A DNA stretch of 37,169 nt from Desulfobulbaceae bacterium (GTDB lineage: Bacteria > Desulfobacterota > Desulfobulbia > Desulfobulbales > Desulfobulbaceae). Below, piece after piece: positions 23,934-33,195 of this stretch. Every line of letters begins with the position of its first letter. Positions within the stretch are counted from its first letter, which is position 1. The translations under genes were made by a program, and so were the position numbers. The notes under the pieces were generated by a model. That model saw only the letters and a program-made list of their open reading frames with translations, searched no databases and had not been told where the DNA came from. The stretch covers positions 1 to 37,169 of the forward strand of contig JAABTP010000026.1 of assembly GCA_011389815.1 (NCBI GenBank). Reading direction: 5' to 3'.

Positions 23934-26900
23934 CTATCTGGAACTGAGAAACCCAAGCACCGCCTCTATGCGCTGAAACAGCTCGGCCTGTTCAACATGC
24001 TCATCCACCGCAACAATAAGCCGCTGATCCGGGGTCAGGCGAACAGGATCGGGAGCTGGGGCCTTTGCCGGTACCCGTAAGCCTCCCACAGCGCGAACCA
24101 CCTTCTTTTCCTTCTTCTTTTTCGGGCGGGACTGCTCAATAAAGGCCAACAGGGTTTCCGGGGCAACAGAAGAATGCTCCCCAAAGCTGAACACCAGATT
24201 GGCAGGCCCCTGTTCCAGCTTGGTGATACCCAGCTGCCGGAGCGGATACTTGAGACCGACCAGGGCAAACAGGGCCTCGGTCTCCCGGGGAATCGGGCCG
24301 AACCGATCAACAATCTCATCGCGGAGATCAGCAAGCTGTTCCGGGTCTTCGTTACCAGCCACAGAAAGGCGACGATAGAGACGATAGCGAAGCACCGTAT
24401 CCCGGACATAATCATCCGGCAAAAAGGCAGCCACCCGCAGCTTGACATCCGGCTCCACAGCAGGTTCCGCAAGATCGCCCCCCTGCTCTGCCTGTTTCTT
24501 CAGCTCCGCCACTGTGGACTGGAGCAGCTCCAGGTAAAGATCATAGCCCACCGCCGCAATATGCCCGGACTGGGACACCCCAAGGAGATTGCCGCCCCCC
24601 CGAATCTGGAGATCATTCATGGCCAGCTTAAAGCCGCCGCCCAGCTCGGAACAATCCATCAAGGCCCGCAGACGCTGCCCCGCATCGGCGGTCATCTTAT
24701 CAGGAGAGGGCACCAGCAGGTAGGCATAGGACTGGCGCGACGAACGCCCTACCCTGCCCCGGAGCTGATACATATCTGCCAACCCGATGCGGTCGGCCCG
24801 GTTAATAATAATGGTATTGGCATTGGGTATATCCAGGCCAGACTCAATGATCGTGGTGCAGACCAGGATGTCTACCTCATGGGTGACAAAACTGACCATA
24901 ACCTCTTCCAAATGCTTGCCTGACATCTGCCCATGGGCCACAGCGATGCGGGCATGAGGGACCAGCTGTTCAAGGTTCTCCGCGATCCGGTGGATAGACT
25001 TGACCCGGTTATGGACAAAGAAGATCTGGCCTCCCCTATCCAGTTCCTGCTGCACAGCTTCCCGGATCACCAGATCATCATGACGGGCCAGAAAGGTCTT
25101 GACGGAACGCCGCTGCCGGGGCGGACTGGAGATCACCGAGAGATCACGGATACCCAGCAGGGACATCTGCAAGGTGCGGGGAATCGGGGTTGCGGTCAGG
25201 GTGAGTACATCCACATCTGCCCGCAGCTTCTTGATCTTCTCCTTATGAGAGACCCCGAAGCGATGCTCCTCATCCACGATGAGCAGGCCCAGCTTGTGAA
25301 AGCTGATAGCCTTTGAGAGCAGGCGATGGGTTCCGACCACCAGGTTGATATGCCCTTCCTTGAGCTCCCGGACAATCTCGTTTTGCTCCTTGGTGGTGCG
25401 AAAGCGATTGGTGCAGGCCACCTGCACATCAAAACCGGCAAAGCGTTCCTGAAAGGTGGCTGCATGCTGTTCCGCCAGCACTGTGGTGGGCACCAGCACT
25501 GCCACCTGAAAACCATCTTCAATAGCCTTATACGCCGCCCGAACTGCGACTTCGGTCTTGCCGTAGCCCACATCGCCGCAGACCAGCCGATCCATGGGTT
25601 TATCAGAACAGAGATCTGCGAGCACATCATCAATGGCCTTGGCCTGCCCTTCAGTCTCATCATAAGGAAAGGACTCGGCCAGCTCCTTAAAAGGCATGCC
25701 TGGCTCTTGAAAACAATGGCCCTTGCGCACCTCACGACGGGCATAGATCTCCAGCAATTCCTGGGCAACCTGCCAGACCGCCTCAGTAACCTTCTTTTTC
25801 GCTGTCTGCCAACGCTGGGAACCGAGCCGATCCAGTTTGGGCTGCTGATCCGTCAGGCCCTGATAACGACTGACCCAGTGGAGCTGATGCACCGGGACAT
25901 AGAGCTTGTCATTGCCCAAAAACTCAAGGAGCATAAAGTCGCCGCGCTGGCCAGCAAAGTCCATATTGACCAGCCCTTGAAAGCTGGCCAGCCCATGGTC
26001 CCGGTGAACAACCGTATCCCCGACATTGATCTCCTCCAGGGCAATGGGTTCACCCTGAGGACGACGGCTCTTTTTCCTGCTGCCCGACCGGAGGCGTTTG
26101 TCTCCGAACAACTCGGCACTGGAAAGGATATGGAGCTGTTCTTCCGGCAGATCAAATCCCTGCGACAGGGGATGCTCAACAAGAAAGACCTGCCCTGAAT
26201 GCTGCTCTTGCAGATCAAGCGGTGTTGTCCCGCGAGCGCATTCAATGCCGTAGCCGGCCAGCATCTCTTCCAGATGGCCTGCCTGCTGACCTGAGCGACA
26301 GGCCAGGATAACCGTGTCCCCGGCCTTTTGCCACTTCAGGAGTCGATCGGCCAGCGGAGCCAAAACACCGCGTTTCTTGCGTTGCAGCTCTATCTCCTGG
26401 CGAAGCAGGGAATGATCCCCCACCTGCTGCAGGATCGGGGCCTGGACAGCATCAGGATCAGGCAGGAGACAGAGATCAACCCGCGCTCTCTTGCCAAGGC
26501 ATTGCTCAAGTTCCTCCTGCTCCATAAAAAGCGTCTGAGGAGGCAGGGCAAATCCCTGCCCCTCTTCACTTGAAGCATCCTCATAGTTCGCTGCAATGCG
26601 TTCCCCAACCAGGGCAATCTTGCGTCTGATCGATACCGGATCATGGAGAATACAGGGACAACCAGCAGGGAGATAATCAAACAGGGTTTGCGGCTTGGGC
26701 TCTTGGTAAATAAGGGGAAGAAAGAACTCAATCCCTGGAAAACGAATCTGCTCCCGGAGCTGTTGGATGATCTGGCGGGCGTGGTCACCCTTACCACGCT
26801 CCTGAGTAAGGTCTTGGGCAATGCTATGCAAGCCCTCTCGCCATTTTTCCTGAGCCGTTGCATTTGGGAAAAGGATATCCGAGACCGGCAGGAGTACTGC

Positions 26901-27611
26901 CTCTTCCAACTCCTCTTCAGAGCGTTGGGTCTGGGGATCAAAAAGACGGATGGACTCCACCGTATCCCCGAAAAAATCAAGACGCAACGGCCCTTGCAGA
27001 GCACCGGATGAGGGCGGGAAAAGATCAACAATGCCACCGCGCACCGCCAAATCCCCTGGTTGGCGAACCAACTCACAGGACTCATAGCCAGCATCAATCA
27101 ACGAGGCAATCAGGGCATCCCGGTCTGTGTCCTCACCAGCCATGACTAACTCACAGCTTTGGCTCAACACCTGCCAAGGCATAACCCTGCGCATAATGGC
27201 CTCAACCGAGGTCAAGATAATACAGGGACCAACCTGCTCCTGAAGAAAGTAGAGGGTCGCAAGCCGGGCCGCCACCGTGGCAGGGTCAGGGGCAAGCTGG
27301 GTATACGGGGCTATCTCAAAGGCGGGATAGGTGAGTACCGGAGTGTCGGTAAACAGCCGAATATCCCCGGCCAAGGATTCAAGCTGATCATCCGATGGCA
27401 CCAGGCAGCATACAGTCTGCTGTTGTGTCTGCTGCTGTATTTCCTGAAGTCGGGACGTGAACAGAGCTGCACTGCCGCCATGTAAGCCACAAATATCTAT
27501 TTTCTTGCCCTGCTGCCCTTCCTTGGCGGACAGCTGCTTGCAGACTGACTGCATAGTTCCCGTCTTTTTGAAATGTTTTTTGATGACGCTCCTCTTTCCG
27601 GCGAGAAACAT
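23934..27611 (-). CDS. mfd: Transcription-repair coupling factor
   Basis: A 1225-residue protein of full Mfd architecture. Order: UvrB-like N-terminal domains (APYTQLAPDPATVAARLATL and VRGGIVDLFPPSS), the RNA-polymerase-interacting CarD-like domain near residue 530-585 (VGDTVVHRDHGLASFQGL, KLYVPVHQLHWVSRY), then the SF2 translocase with Walker A GDVGYGKTEVAVRAAY near residue 680, DEEH (LLIVDEEHRFG) near 777, TLTATPIPRTLQMSLLGIR, and QLRGRVGRSSRQSYAYLL, followed by the C-terminal TRCF domain (VAAFLPDDYVRDTVLRYRLY). It removes stalled RNA polymerase and recruits UvrA. A start at 27554 (MQSVCKQL) is also possible. Confidence 0.98.
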   Translation of the reverse strand: MFLAGKRSVIKKHFKKTGTMQSVCKQLSAKEGQQGKKIDICGLHGGSAALFTSRLQEIQQQTQQQTVCCLVPSDDQLESLAGDIRLFTDTPVLTYPAFEIAPYTQLAPDPATVAARLATLYFLQEQVGPCIILTSVEAIMRRVMPWQVLSQSCELVMAGEDTDRDALIASLIDAGYESCELVRQPGDLAVRGGIVDLFPPSSGALQGPLRLDFFGDTVESIRLFDPQTQRSEEELEEAVLLPVSDILFPNATAQEKWREGLHSIAQDLTQERGKGDHARQIIQQLREQIRFPGIEFFLPLIYQEPKPQTLFDYLPAGCPCILHDPVSIRRKIALVGERIAANYEDASSEEGQGFALPPQTLFMEQEELEQCLGKRARVDLCLLPDPDAVQAPILQQVGDHSLLRQEIELQRKKRGVLAPLADRLLKWQKAGDTVILACRSGQQAGHLEEMLAGYGIECARGTTPLDLQEQHSGQVFLVEHPLSQGFDLPEEQLHILSSAELFGDKRLRSGSRKKSRRPQGEPIALEEINVGDTVVHRDHGLASFQGLVNMDFAGQRGDFMLLEFLGNDKLYVPVHQLHWVSRYQGLTDQQPKLDRLGSQRWQTAKKKVTEAVWQVAQELLEIYARREVRKGHCFQEPGMPFKELAESFPYDETEGQAKAIDDVLADLCSDKPMDRLVCGDVGYGKTEVAVRAAYKAIEDGFQVAVLVPTTVLAEQHAATFQERFAGFDVQVACTNRFRTTKEQNEIVRELKEGHINLVVGTHRLLSKAISFHKLGLLIVDEEHRFGVSHKEKIKKLRADVDVLTLTATPIPRTLQMSLLGIRDLSVISSPPRQRRSVKTFLARHDDLVIREAVQQELDRGGQIFFVHNRVKSIHRIAENLEQLVPHARIAVAHGQMSGKHLEEVMVSFVTHEVDILVCTTIIESGLDIPNANTIIINRADRIGLADMYQLRGRVGRSSRQSYAYLLVPSPDKMTADAGQRLRALMDCSELGGGFKLAMNDLQIRGGGNLLGVSQSGHIAAVGYDLYLELLQSTVAELKKQAEQGGDLAEPAVEPDVKLRVAAFLPDDYVRDTVLRYRLYRRLSVAGNEDPEQLADLRDEIVDRFGPIPRETEALFALVGLKYPLRQLGITKLEQGPANLVFSFGEHSSVAPETLLAFIEQSRPKKKKEKKVVRAVGGLRVPAKAPAPDPVRLTPDQRLIVAVDEHVEQAELFQRIEAVLGFLSSR

Positions 27612-27765
27612 ATTCAGTCAGCAGGGAAAATGCAAGGGAAAGCGGGGAGTGGGGAATCACAATGTCCCGGCACAGGTAATCGCCTTTGTCTAACGAGACT
27701 GTATTCCAAAAATAAGCAAGAAAAACCGAAGTACATTCCAAGTCCAACCAAATGTTGAATCCCGG

Positions 27766-27795
27766 TTGGCAAATCTTCCCGCCAGGATGTATGAT
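27766..27795 (+). promoter_or_regulatory. Candidate sigma-70 promoter upstream of cusA
   Basis: TTGGCA (27766-27771) and TATGAT (27790-27795) are separated by 18 bases, and lie 57 bases before the preferred cusA start at 27852. No metal-responsive operator such as a CusR or MerR-type dyad is evident around it. Confidence 0.45.
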
Positions 27796-27851
27796 ACCCA
27801 TATCACATTGTGGTTAACTGTATCATGATAAATCATATTTTCCGGACCAAC

Positions 27852-30800
27852 ATGAATAACTCAGAGCAACACCTCCCCCCGGCCACCTCCCCGGTCAGCG
27901 CAATCATCCGCTTCTGCCTCCTCAACAAGATGGTCGTCGGTCTGCTCCTGCTGGCCGTAACCGGCTGGGGCCTGATGGTCGCCCCTTTTGACTTTCACCT
28001 GAGCTGGCTGCCCCGCGACCCGGTGCCGGTGGATGCCATCCCGGATATCGGCGAAAACCAGCAGATCGTGTTCACCAAATGGGCGGGCCGCTCGCCCCAG
28101 GACATGGAAGACCAGGTCACCTACCCGCTCACTGTGTCCCTGCTCGGTCTGCCCGGTGTCAAGACCGTGCGCAGTTATTCCATGTTCGGCTTTTCCTCCA
28201 TCTATGTCATCTTTGACGACTCAGTGGAGTTCTACTGGTCGCGCTCGCGGTTGCTGGAGAAGCTCTCCAGTCTGCCGCCCGACACCCTGCCTGAAGGCGT
28301 GCAGCCTACCCTTGGCCCGGATGCCACCGGTCTGGGGCAGATCTTCTGGTACACCCTGGAAGGCCGTAGCCCGGACGGCAAAGCCACTGGCGGCTGGGAT
28401 CTGGCCGAGCTGCGCTCGATCCAGGACTGGTATGTGCGCTATGCCCTGATGGGTGCCTCCGGCATCTCCGAGGTGGCCTCCATCGGCGGTTTTGTCAAGG
28501 AATACCAGATCGACGTGGATCCGGACGCCCTGCATGACCGGGGCGTGAGCCTGGAGGAGGTCTTTGCCGCAGCGCGTCAGTCCAATATCGATGTGGGCGC
28601 GCGCACCATCGAGATCAACCGGGTGGAGTACGTGATCCGGGGCATCGGTTTTGTCAAGAGCATCAAGGATCTGGAGCAGTCGGTAATCAAGGCTGTGGAT
28701 AATATCCCTATCCGGATATCGGATGTAGCAACGGTGAGTCTGGGTCCGGCCCTGCGGCGCGGTGTGCTGGACAAGGCCGGGAGCGAGGTGGTGGGCGGCG
28801 TGGCCGTGGTGCGCTACGGCGATAATCCGCTGGCCGCCATTGAGCGAGTCAAGGAGAAGATCCGGGAAATTTCGCCGGGCCTGCCCAGTAAAACCCTGGC
28901 CGACGGCACGGTGAGCAAGGTCACCGTCGTCCCCTTCTACGACCGCTCCGGCCTGATTCACGAAACCCTGGACACCCTGAAGACCGCCCTGAGCGAGGAG
29001 ATCCTGATCACTATCATCGTGATCCTGGTCACGGTCATGCACCTGCGCTCCTCCCTGCTCATCTCCGCCCTCCTGCCTCTGACCGTGCTCATGACCTTTA
29101 TCGGCATGAAGGTCTTTGGCGTGGATGCCAACGTGGTGGCCCTGTCAGGCATTGCCATTGCCATCGGCACCATTGTGGACATGGGCATTATCATCTGCGA
29201 GAATATTCTCACCCGGCTGGACAAGGCCGGGCCGGAGGAGTCCACCCTGCGCATTATCTATGATGCCTCCAACGAAGTCGGCGGTGCGGTCCTCACCGCT
29301 GTAGCCACCACCGTGGTCAGCTTTCTGCCGGTTTTCACCATGCAGGCTGCCGAGGGCAAGCTGTTCAAGCCGCTGGCCTACACCAAGACCTTTGCCTTGA
29401 TCGCCTCGGTGGTCATCGCCCTGACCGTGCTGCCGCCCCTGGCTCATATCCTGTTCCGGCGCAAGAAGGAAGGCAGGGCCTCCTGGCGGATCCGCTTTGC
29501 CCTGCCTGTGCTGCTGATTATCGCCGGGGCCATTCTGGCCTGGAAGGTCCATCTCCTGGCCCTTATCCTGCTCGGCCTGGGGCTTTACCGCCTGATCCTT
29601 CAGTTCCTGCCCACAAAGGTACTGCCCATCCTCAGCCGGATAGAAAACTGGATCATGATTCTGCTGGTCACGGTTTTGCTGGCCCGGAGCTGGCAGCCCC
29701 TGGGGATTGAAAAAGGGGAATGGGCCAATTTCCTCTTTGTCGGCCTGCTCATCGGTGGGCTGCTGGGAACTTTTCAGGTCTTTCAGTGGCTCTACCCGCA
29801 TCTGCTGCGGATCTTTCTCCGCTGGAAGCTGATATTTCTGATTTTTCCCCTGCTGATCGTGATCGGCGGGGCAATGGTCTGGCTGGGTATGCCCAAGCTC
29901 ACCGGCTGGATGCCAGACAGCATCCGCCGCACCAAGCCGATGATGAACCTGGCGCACAGCTTTCCCGGTCTGGGGCGGGAGTTCATGCCTGCTCTGGATG
30001 AAGGTTCCTTCCTCTACATGCCCACCACCATGCCCCATGCCGGGCTGACCGAGGTGCAGGAGGTGCTGGCGGCCCAGGACCGGGCGATCACCGCCATCCC
30101 GGAGGTGGAGTCCGCTGTGGGCAAGCTGGGCCGGGCCGAGACCCCGCTGGATCCGGCACCGCTCTCCATGATCGAGACCATCATCAATTATCATCTTGAA
30201 TATCTGGAGGATGAGAAGGGGAACCGCCTCCTTTTCCAATGGCGGGAGGATCGCAAGGATTTCTGCCGCAGCCCGGAAGGGGTGCTGCTCAAGGCCGGAG
30301 ACGGTATGCCTTATCTGGTGCAGGGACGCTTTGCGCGGAATGAACGAGGGCGGCTGATCCCTGATGAGAACGGTAAACCCTTCCGGCTCTGGCGGCCGCC
30401 GCTCGATCCGGCAATCAACCCGGACCGCGAGGCTTGGGAGGGCATTCAGACCCCGGACGACATCTGGAACGAGATCGTTCAGGCCGCCGAAATCCCCGGC
30501 GTGACCTCGGCTCCCAAGCTCCAGCCCATTGCTGCCCGCATCGTCATGCTCCAGAGCGGCATGCGCGCGCCTATGGGCATCAAGGTCAAGGGACCGGATC
30601 TGGCCACCATTGAGCAGGTGGGCCTGGATCTGGAACGGCTGCTCAAACAGGTGCCCTCGGTGTCGCCCCTGACCGTGCTGGCCGACCGGGTGGTGGGTAA
30701 ACCCTATCTGGAGATCGTCATCGACCGGGAGGCCATCTCCCGGCACGGCATCAAGCTGGGCCGGGTGCAGGAGGTGATCTCTGCGGCAGTGGGCGGCAAG

Positions 30801-31751
30801 ATGATCACCATGACCGTGGAAGGTCGGGAACGTTACCCGGTGCAGGTGCGTTATCAACGAGAACGACGGGATTCCCTGGAGGCCCTGGAGCGCATCCTGG
30901 TTACCACCTCCACGGGAGAGCATATCCCCCTGGCCCAGCTGGCCGATATCCGCTATGTGCGCGGCCCGCAGATGATCAAGAGCGAGGACACCTTCCTGAC
31001 CGGCTATGTCCTGTTCGACAAGAAAAAGGGCTTTGCCGAGGTGGACGTGGTCGAGCAGACCCGCAGCTTCCTGGAGGAGAAGATCGAAAGCGGAGAACTG
31101 AGCATCCCGCCGGGCGTGTCCTACACCTTTGCCGGTAATTACGAAAACCAGATCCGGGCCCAGAAGCGGCTTTCCGTGATCCTGCCCCTGGCCCTGCTGG
31201 TGATCATGCTGATCCTCTATCTCCAGTTCCGTTCTCTCGGCACCACCATGATGGTCTTCTCCGCCATCCTGGTGGCCTGGTCCGGCGGCTTTTTGATGAT
31301 CTGGCTCTACGGCCAGGACTGGTTCCTGAATTTTTCCCTGTTTGATACGGATATGCGCAGGCTCTTCCAGGTTCATAGCATCAATCTCTCTGTGGCCATC
31401 TGGGTGGGCTTCCTGGCCCTGTTCGGCATCGCCACCGATGACGGGGTGCTCATGGCTACCTATCTGGATGAATCCAAGGCCCGTCTCAAGGATAAGGAAG
31501 GCAGAACCCGGCAGGACATCCGCGACATGGTCCTGCACGGGGCGCAGCGGCGTATCCGCCCGGCCCTGATGACCTCGGCCACCACTATCCTGGCCCTGAT
31601 ACCGATTCTGACCTCCACCGGACGCGGCTCGGATATTATGGTGCCTATGGCTATTCCCTCCTTCGGCGGGATGATTATCGCGATGTTGACTGTTTTTGTT
31701 GTGCCGGTGCTATATTGTTGGGTTGAGGAGGGGAAGGTTAACACTCGGTGA
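27852..31751 (+). CDS. cusA: CusA/CzcA-type heavy-metal RND efflux pump, enlarged
   Basis: About 1299 residues, against about 1050 for E. coli CusA. Family signatures: VDAIPDIGENQQIVFTKWAG, GLPGVKTVRSYSMFGFSSIY, VIFDDSVEFYWSRSRLLEKL, GIAIAIGTIVDMGIIICENI with the proton-relay Asp, and FGIATDDGVLMATYLDESKA. The additional length lies in an extra hydrophobic block near residues 550-700 (ALPVLLIIAGAILAWKVHLL and following) and in a periplasmic insert with QWREDRKDFCRSPEGVLL. GC content is clearly above the neighbours except near the 3' end. No cusB- or cusC-like gene is adjacent, so its partners must be elsewhere. I prefer the ATG at 27852 over the upstream GTG at 27810. The metal (Cu/Ag or Co/Zn/Cd) is not certain. 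Confidence 0.9.
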   Translation: MNNSEQHLPPATSPVSAIIRFCLLNKMVVGLLLLAVTGWGLMVAPFDFHLSWLPRDPVPVDAIPDIGENQQIVFTKWAGRSPQDMEDQVTYPLTVSLLGLPGVKTVRSYSMFGFSSIYVIFDDSVEFYWSRSRLLEKLSSLPPDTLPEGVQPTLGPDATGLGQIFWYTLEGRSPDGKATGGWDLAELRSIQDWYVRYALMGASGISEVASIGGFVKEYQIDVDPDALHDRGVSLEEVFAAARQSNIDVGARTIEINRVEYVIRGIGFVKSIKDLEQSVIKAVDNIPIRISDVATVSLGPALRRGVLDKAGSEVVGGVAVVRYGDNPLAAIERVKEKIREISPGLPSKTLADGTVSKVTVVPFYDRSGLIHETLDTLKTALSEEILITIIVILVTVMHLRSSLLISALLPLTVLMTFIGMKVFGVDANVVALSGIAIAIGTIVDMGIIICENILTRLDKAGPEESTLRIIYDASNEVGGAVLTAVATTVVSFLPVFTMQAAEGKLFKPLAYTKTFALIASVVIALTVLPPLAHILFRRKKEGRASWRIRFALPVLLIIAGAILAWKVHLLALILLGLGLYRLILQFLPTKVLPILSRIENWIMILLVTVLLARSWQPLGIEKGEWANFLFVGLLIGGLLGTFQVFQWLYPHLLRIFLRWKLIFLIFPLLIVIGGAMVWLGMPKLTGWMPDSIRRTKPMMNLAHSFPGLGREFMPALDEGSFLYMPTTMPHAGLTEVQEVLAAQDRAITAIPEVESAVGKLGRAETPLDPAPLSMIETIINYHLEYLEDEKGNRLLFQWREDRKDFCRSPEGVLLKAGDGMPYLVQGRFARNERGRLIPDENGKPFRLWRPPLDPAINPDREAWEGIQTPDDIWNEIVQAAEIPGVTSAPKLQPIAARIVMLQSGMRAPMGIKVKGPDLATIEQVGLDLERLLKQVPSVSPLTVLADRVVGKPYLEIVIDREAISRHGIKLGRVQEVISAAVGGKMITMTVEGRERYPVQVRYQRERRDSLEALERILVTTSTGEHIPLAQLADIRYVRGPQMIKSEDTFLTGYVLFDKKKGFAEVDVVEQTRSFLEEKIESGELSIPPGVSYTFAGNYENQIRAQKRLSVILPLALLVIMLILYLQFRSLGTTMMVFSAILVAWSGGFLMIWLYGQDWFLNFSLFDTDMRRLFQVHSINLSVAIWVGFLALFGIATDDGVLMATYLDESKARLKDKEGRTRQDIRDMVLHGAQRRIRPALMTSATTILALIPILTSTGRGSDIMVPMAIPSFGGMIIAMLTVFVVPVLYCWVEEGKVNTR

Positions 31752-31755
31752 GGAT

Positions 31756-31774
31756 AGCATCATTTTCTGATGCT
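31756..31774 (+). terminator. Small hairpin after cusA
   Basis: AGCATCA and TGATGCT form a perfect seven-base stem around TTTTC, five bases after the cusA stop. No T-run follows, so it may stabilise the RNA end rather than terminate on its own. Confidence 0.35.
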
Positions 31775-31876
31775 TGAGAAAAAATGAGAATTCTGCAATT
31801 TACTGTTTACAGCTTTGGAGCATTGCCTGTACCTTATGAAGGGTAAAAAAAGCGTAACTTATAAAAGGGCGAGGCC

Positions 31877-32377
31877 ATGAAACCCAGAGTTTATATAGAA
31901 ACAAGCATCCCAAGCTATTATCACGAGATACGGGATGATCCCGAATCGGTTGCAAAACGGCTCTGGACAAGAGAATGGTGGGAGGAGCACAGTTACCGCT
32001 TTGAGCTTCTGACTGCTCCGCCGGTTCTGGATGAACTGGAACAGGGAGATTACCCGACCAAAGAGAAAACGCTGCAATTCGTTGAAGCCCTGCCGCTGCT
32101 GCCTGTAAATGAAGAGGTGATTGATATTGTTCAGGAGTATATCCAGCACCATCTCATGCCGAACGACCCGGCAGGTGATGCGCTTCACCTTGCGCTCGCT
32201 TCGTACTACAGCTGCCAGTTTCTGCTCACCTGGAACTGCCGCCATCTTGCCAACGCAAATAAATTCGAACATATCCGGCACATCAACACGCTGCTGGGCC
32301 TGCCTGTTCCGATTTTAACTACACCCTTTCAGCTTATGCAGGAGGATATAGACGATGAAGACCGATCCGACAGTTGA
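31877..32377 (+). CDS. PIN-domain toxin, module 1
   Basis: A 166-residue PIN-domain protein. It opens KPRVYIETSIPSYYHE, an ET(S/N)-type variant of the usual DTN/DTS start, then PPVLDELEQGDYP with a conserved Glu, and NDPAGDALHLALASYYSCQF then LLTWNCRHLANANK carrying the D-x2-H and TWNxxHL acidic cluster of the PIN active site. PIN toxins of type II modules cleave RNA, often tRNA. GGCGAGG precedes the ATG at about six bases. The following 53-residue gene overlaps its end by 23 bases and is the presumed antitoxin. It is the first of two PIN modules after cusA. Confidence 0.85.
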   Translation: MKPRVYIETSIPSYYHEIRDDPESVAKRLWTREWWEEHSYRFELLTAPPVLDELEQGDYPTKEKTLQFVEALPLLPVNEEVIDIVQEYIQHHLMPNDPAGDALHLALASYYSCQFLLTWNCRHLANANKFEHIRHINTLLGLPVPILTTPFQLMQEDIDDEDRSDS

Positions 32378-32516
32378 CCGTATTCGAAAGGTGCGTCACG
32401 CAATATCTGTGCAGTGTGATCATGATCCACGAAAGCTGATTGCATATTATATGAAATATCAGGAAAAGTATAAGGGGCGGCTGATGATGTCGCCGAAGAT
32501 CGTAGCAAGAGGGTGA
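32355..32516 (+). CDS. Small antitoxin-like protein, partner of PIN module 1
   Basis: A 53-residue protein starting MKTDPTVDRIRKVRHAISVQ and containing CDHDPRKLIAYYMKYQEKYK. The DHDPRKLhxYYMxxQ signature is typical of short proteins encoded after this class of PIN genes; they are usually annotated hypothetical but by position act as antitoxins. It overlaps the PIN gene by 23 bases, implying coupled translation, and GGAGG lies 13 bases before the ATG. Its stop is only seven bases before a displaced cusA 3' end (32524-32700). Antitoxin function is inferred from pairing. Confidence 0.72.
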   Translation: MKTDPTVDRIRKVRHAISVQCDHDPRKLIAYYMKYQEKYKGRLMMSPKIVARG

Positions 32517-32523
32517 TAATCAC

Positions 32524-32700
32524 GGTGCCCGATGCCGTATCCGCCTGGCCCTGATCCCGATCCTGACTTCCACCGGGCGGGGGTCGGATATTATGGTGCC
32601 TATGGCTATTCCTTCCTTCGGGGGGATGATTATTGCCATGCTGACGGTGTTTGTGGTGCCGGTGTTGTATTGTTGGGTTGAGGAGGGGAGGATCAGATGA
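32524..32700 (+). pseudogene. Second copy of a cusA-type gene 3' end
   Basis: A 59-codon frame ending at TGA (32698-32700). It encodes LALIPILTSTGRGSDIMVPM, then AIPSFGGMIIAMLTVFVVPV and LYCWVEEGRIR, matching the last residues of the intact pump at 27852-31751. Against that gene it lacks 33 bases, precisely between two GGCCCTGAT words, an apparent slippage or recombination deletion. Differences from the intact gene are mostly at third codon positions. There is no start codon and no upstream pump sequence: it begins seven bases after the antitoxin stop. It is a fragment, not a gene. Confidence 0.9.
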
Positions 32701-32716
32701 TTCTGCATTTGTTTCT

Positions 32717-32745
32717 TTGCCTGCACAGAATGATTGCTGTATACT
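32717..32745 (+). promoter_or_regulatory. Promoter of PIN module 2
   Basis: TTGCCT (32717-32722) and TATACT (32740-32745) with a 17-base spacer. The toxin ATG at 32752 begins where transcription is expected to start, so the mRNA would be leaderless. It lies just after the displaced cusA 3' end. Confidence 0.65.
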
Positions 32746-32751
32746 GAGATC

Positions 32752-33195
32752 ATGATGAAAATATATCTTGATAACTGCTGCATTCAGCGACCGCTTGATG
32801 ACAGGACTCAGCTAAGGATTGCGGTGGAGGGTGAAATCATCCTGAACATCCTTTCGCTGATTGAAGCGGGACAGATTAGCTTGCTTTCATCCGAAATTTC
32901 GCTTTATGAGGCGAAGAAAATCAGCAATACTTTTCGCAGAGAATTCACGCTGAAGGTACTGAGCGAACGAAGCGGATTCACCCAGCTCAATGATGCGATT
33001 GAAGAACGCTCAAGGCTGTTCACCGATTTTGGCATCAAACCGATTGATGCCCTGCACCTTGCAGCAGCGGAAATGCTGAAAGCTGACTTCTTCTGCACCT
33101 GCGATGACAGGTTTCTGAAAAAGGCGAAGAGAGTAGACGACCTCAGAGTCAGGGCTGTTTCAATCCTTGAACTGTTACAGGAGATGGAAAAATGA
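32752..33195 (+). CDS. PIN-domain toxin, module 2
   Basis: About 147 residues from the ATG at 32752 (an ATG follows directly at 32755). It opens MMKIYLDNCCIQRPLDDRTQ, an LDN(C/S) variant of the PIN start, continues with LLSSEISLYEAKKISN, and carries GIKPIDALHLAAAEMLKADF, then FCTCDDRFLKKAK, the D-x2-H and C(D)D cluster that completes the acidic site. It differs clearly from module 1 in sequence, so the two modules are independent acquisitions. The next gene starts inside its stop codon (ATGA). The predicted promoter gives no 5' leader. Confidence 0.85.
   Translation: MMKIYLDNCCIQRPLDDRTQLRIAVEGEIILNILSLIEAGQISLLSSEISLYEAKKISNTFRREFTLKVLSERSGFTQLNDAIEERSRLFTDFGIKPIDALHLAAAEMLKADFFCTCDDRFLKKAKRVDDLRVRAVSILELLQEMEK

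Noticed and set aside
29145-31538. 797-codon open frame on the minus strand, opposite cusA
   Set aside because: High-GC coding DNA leaves few stops on the opposite strand. The frame is His/Gln/Asp-rich with no motif, while the plus strand encodes an unmistakable RND pump.
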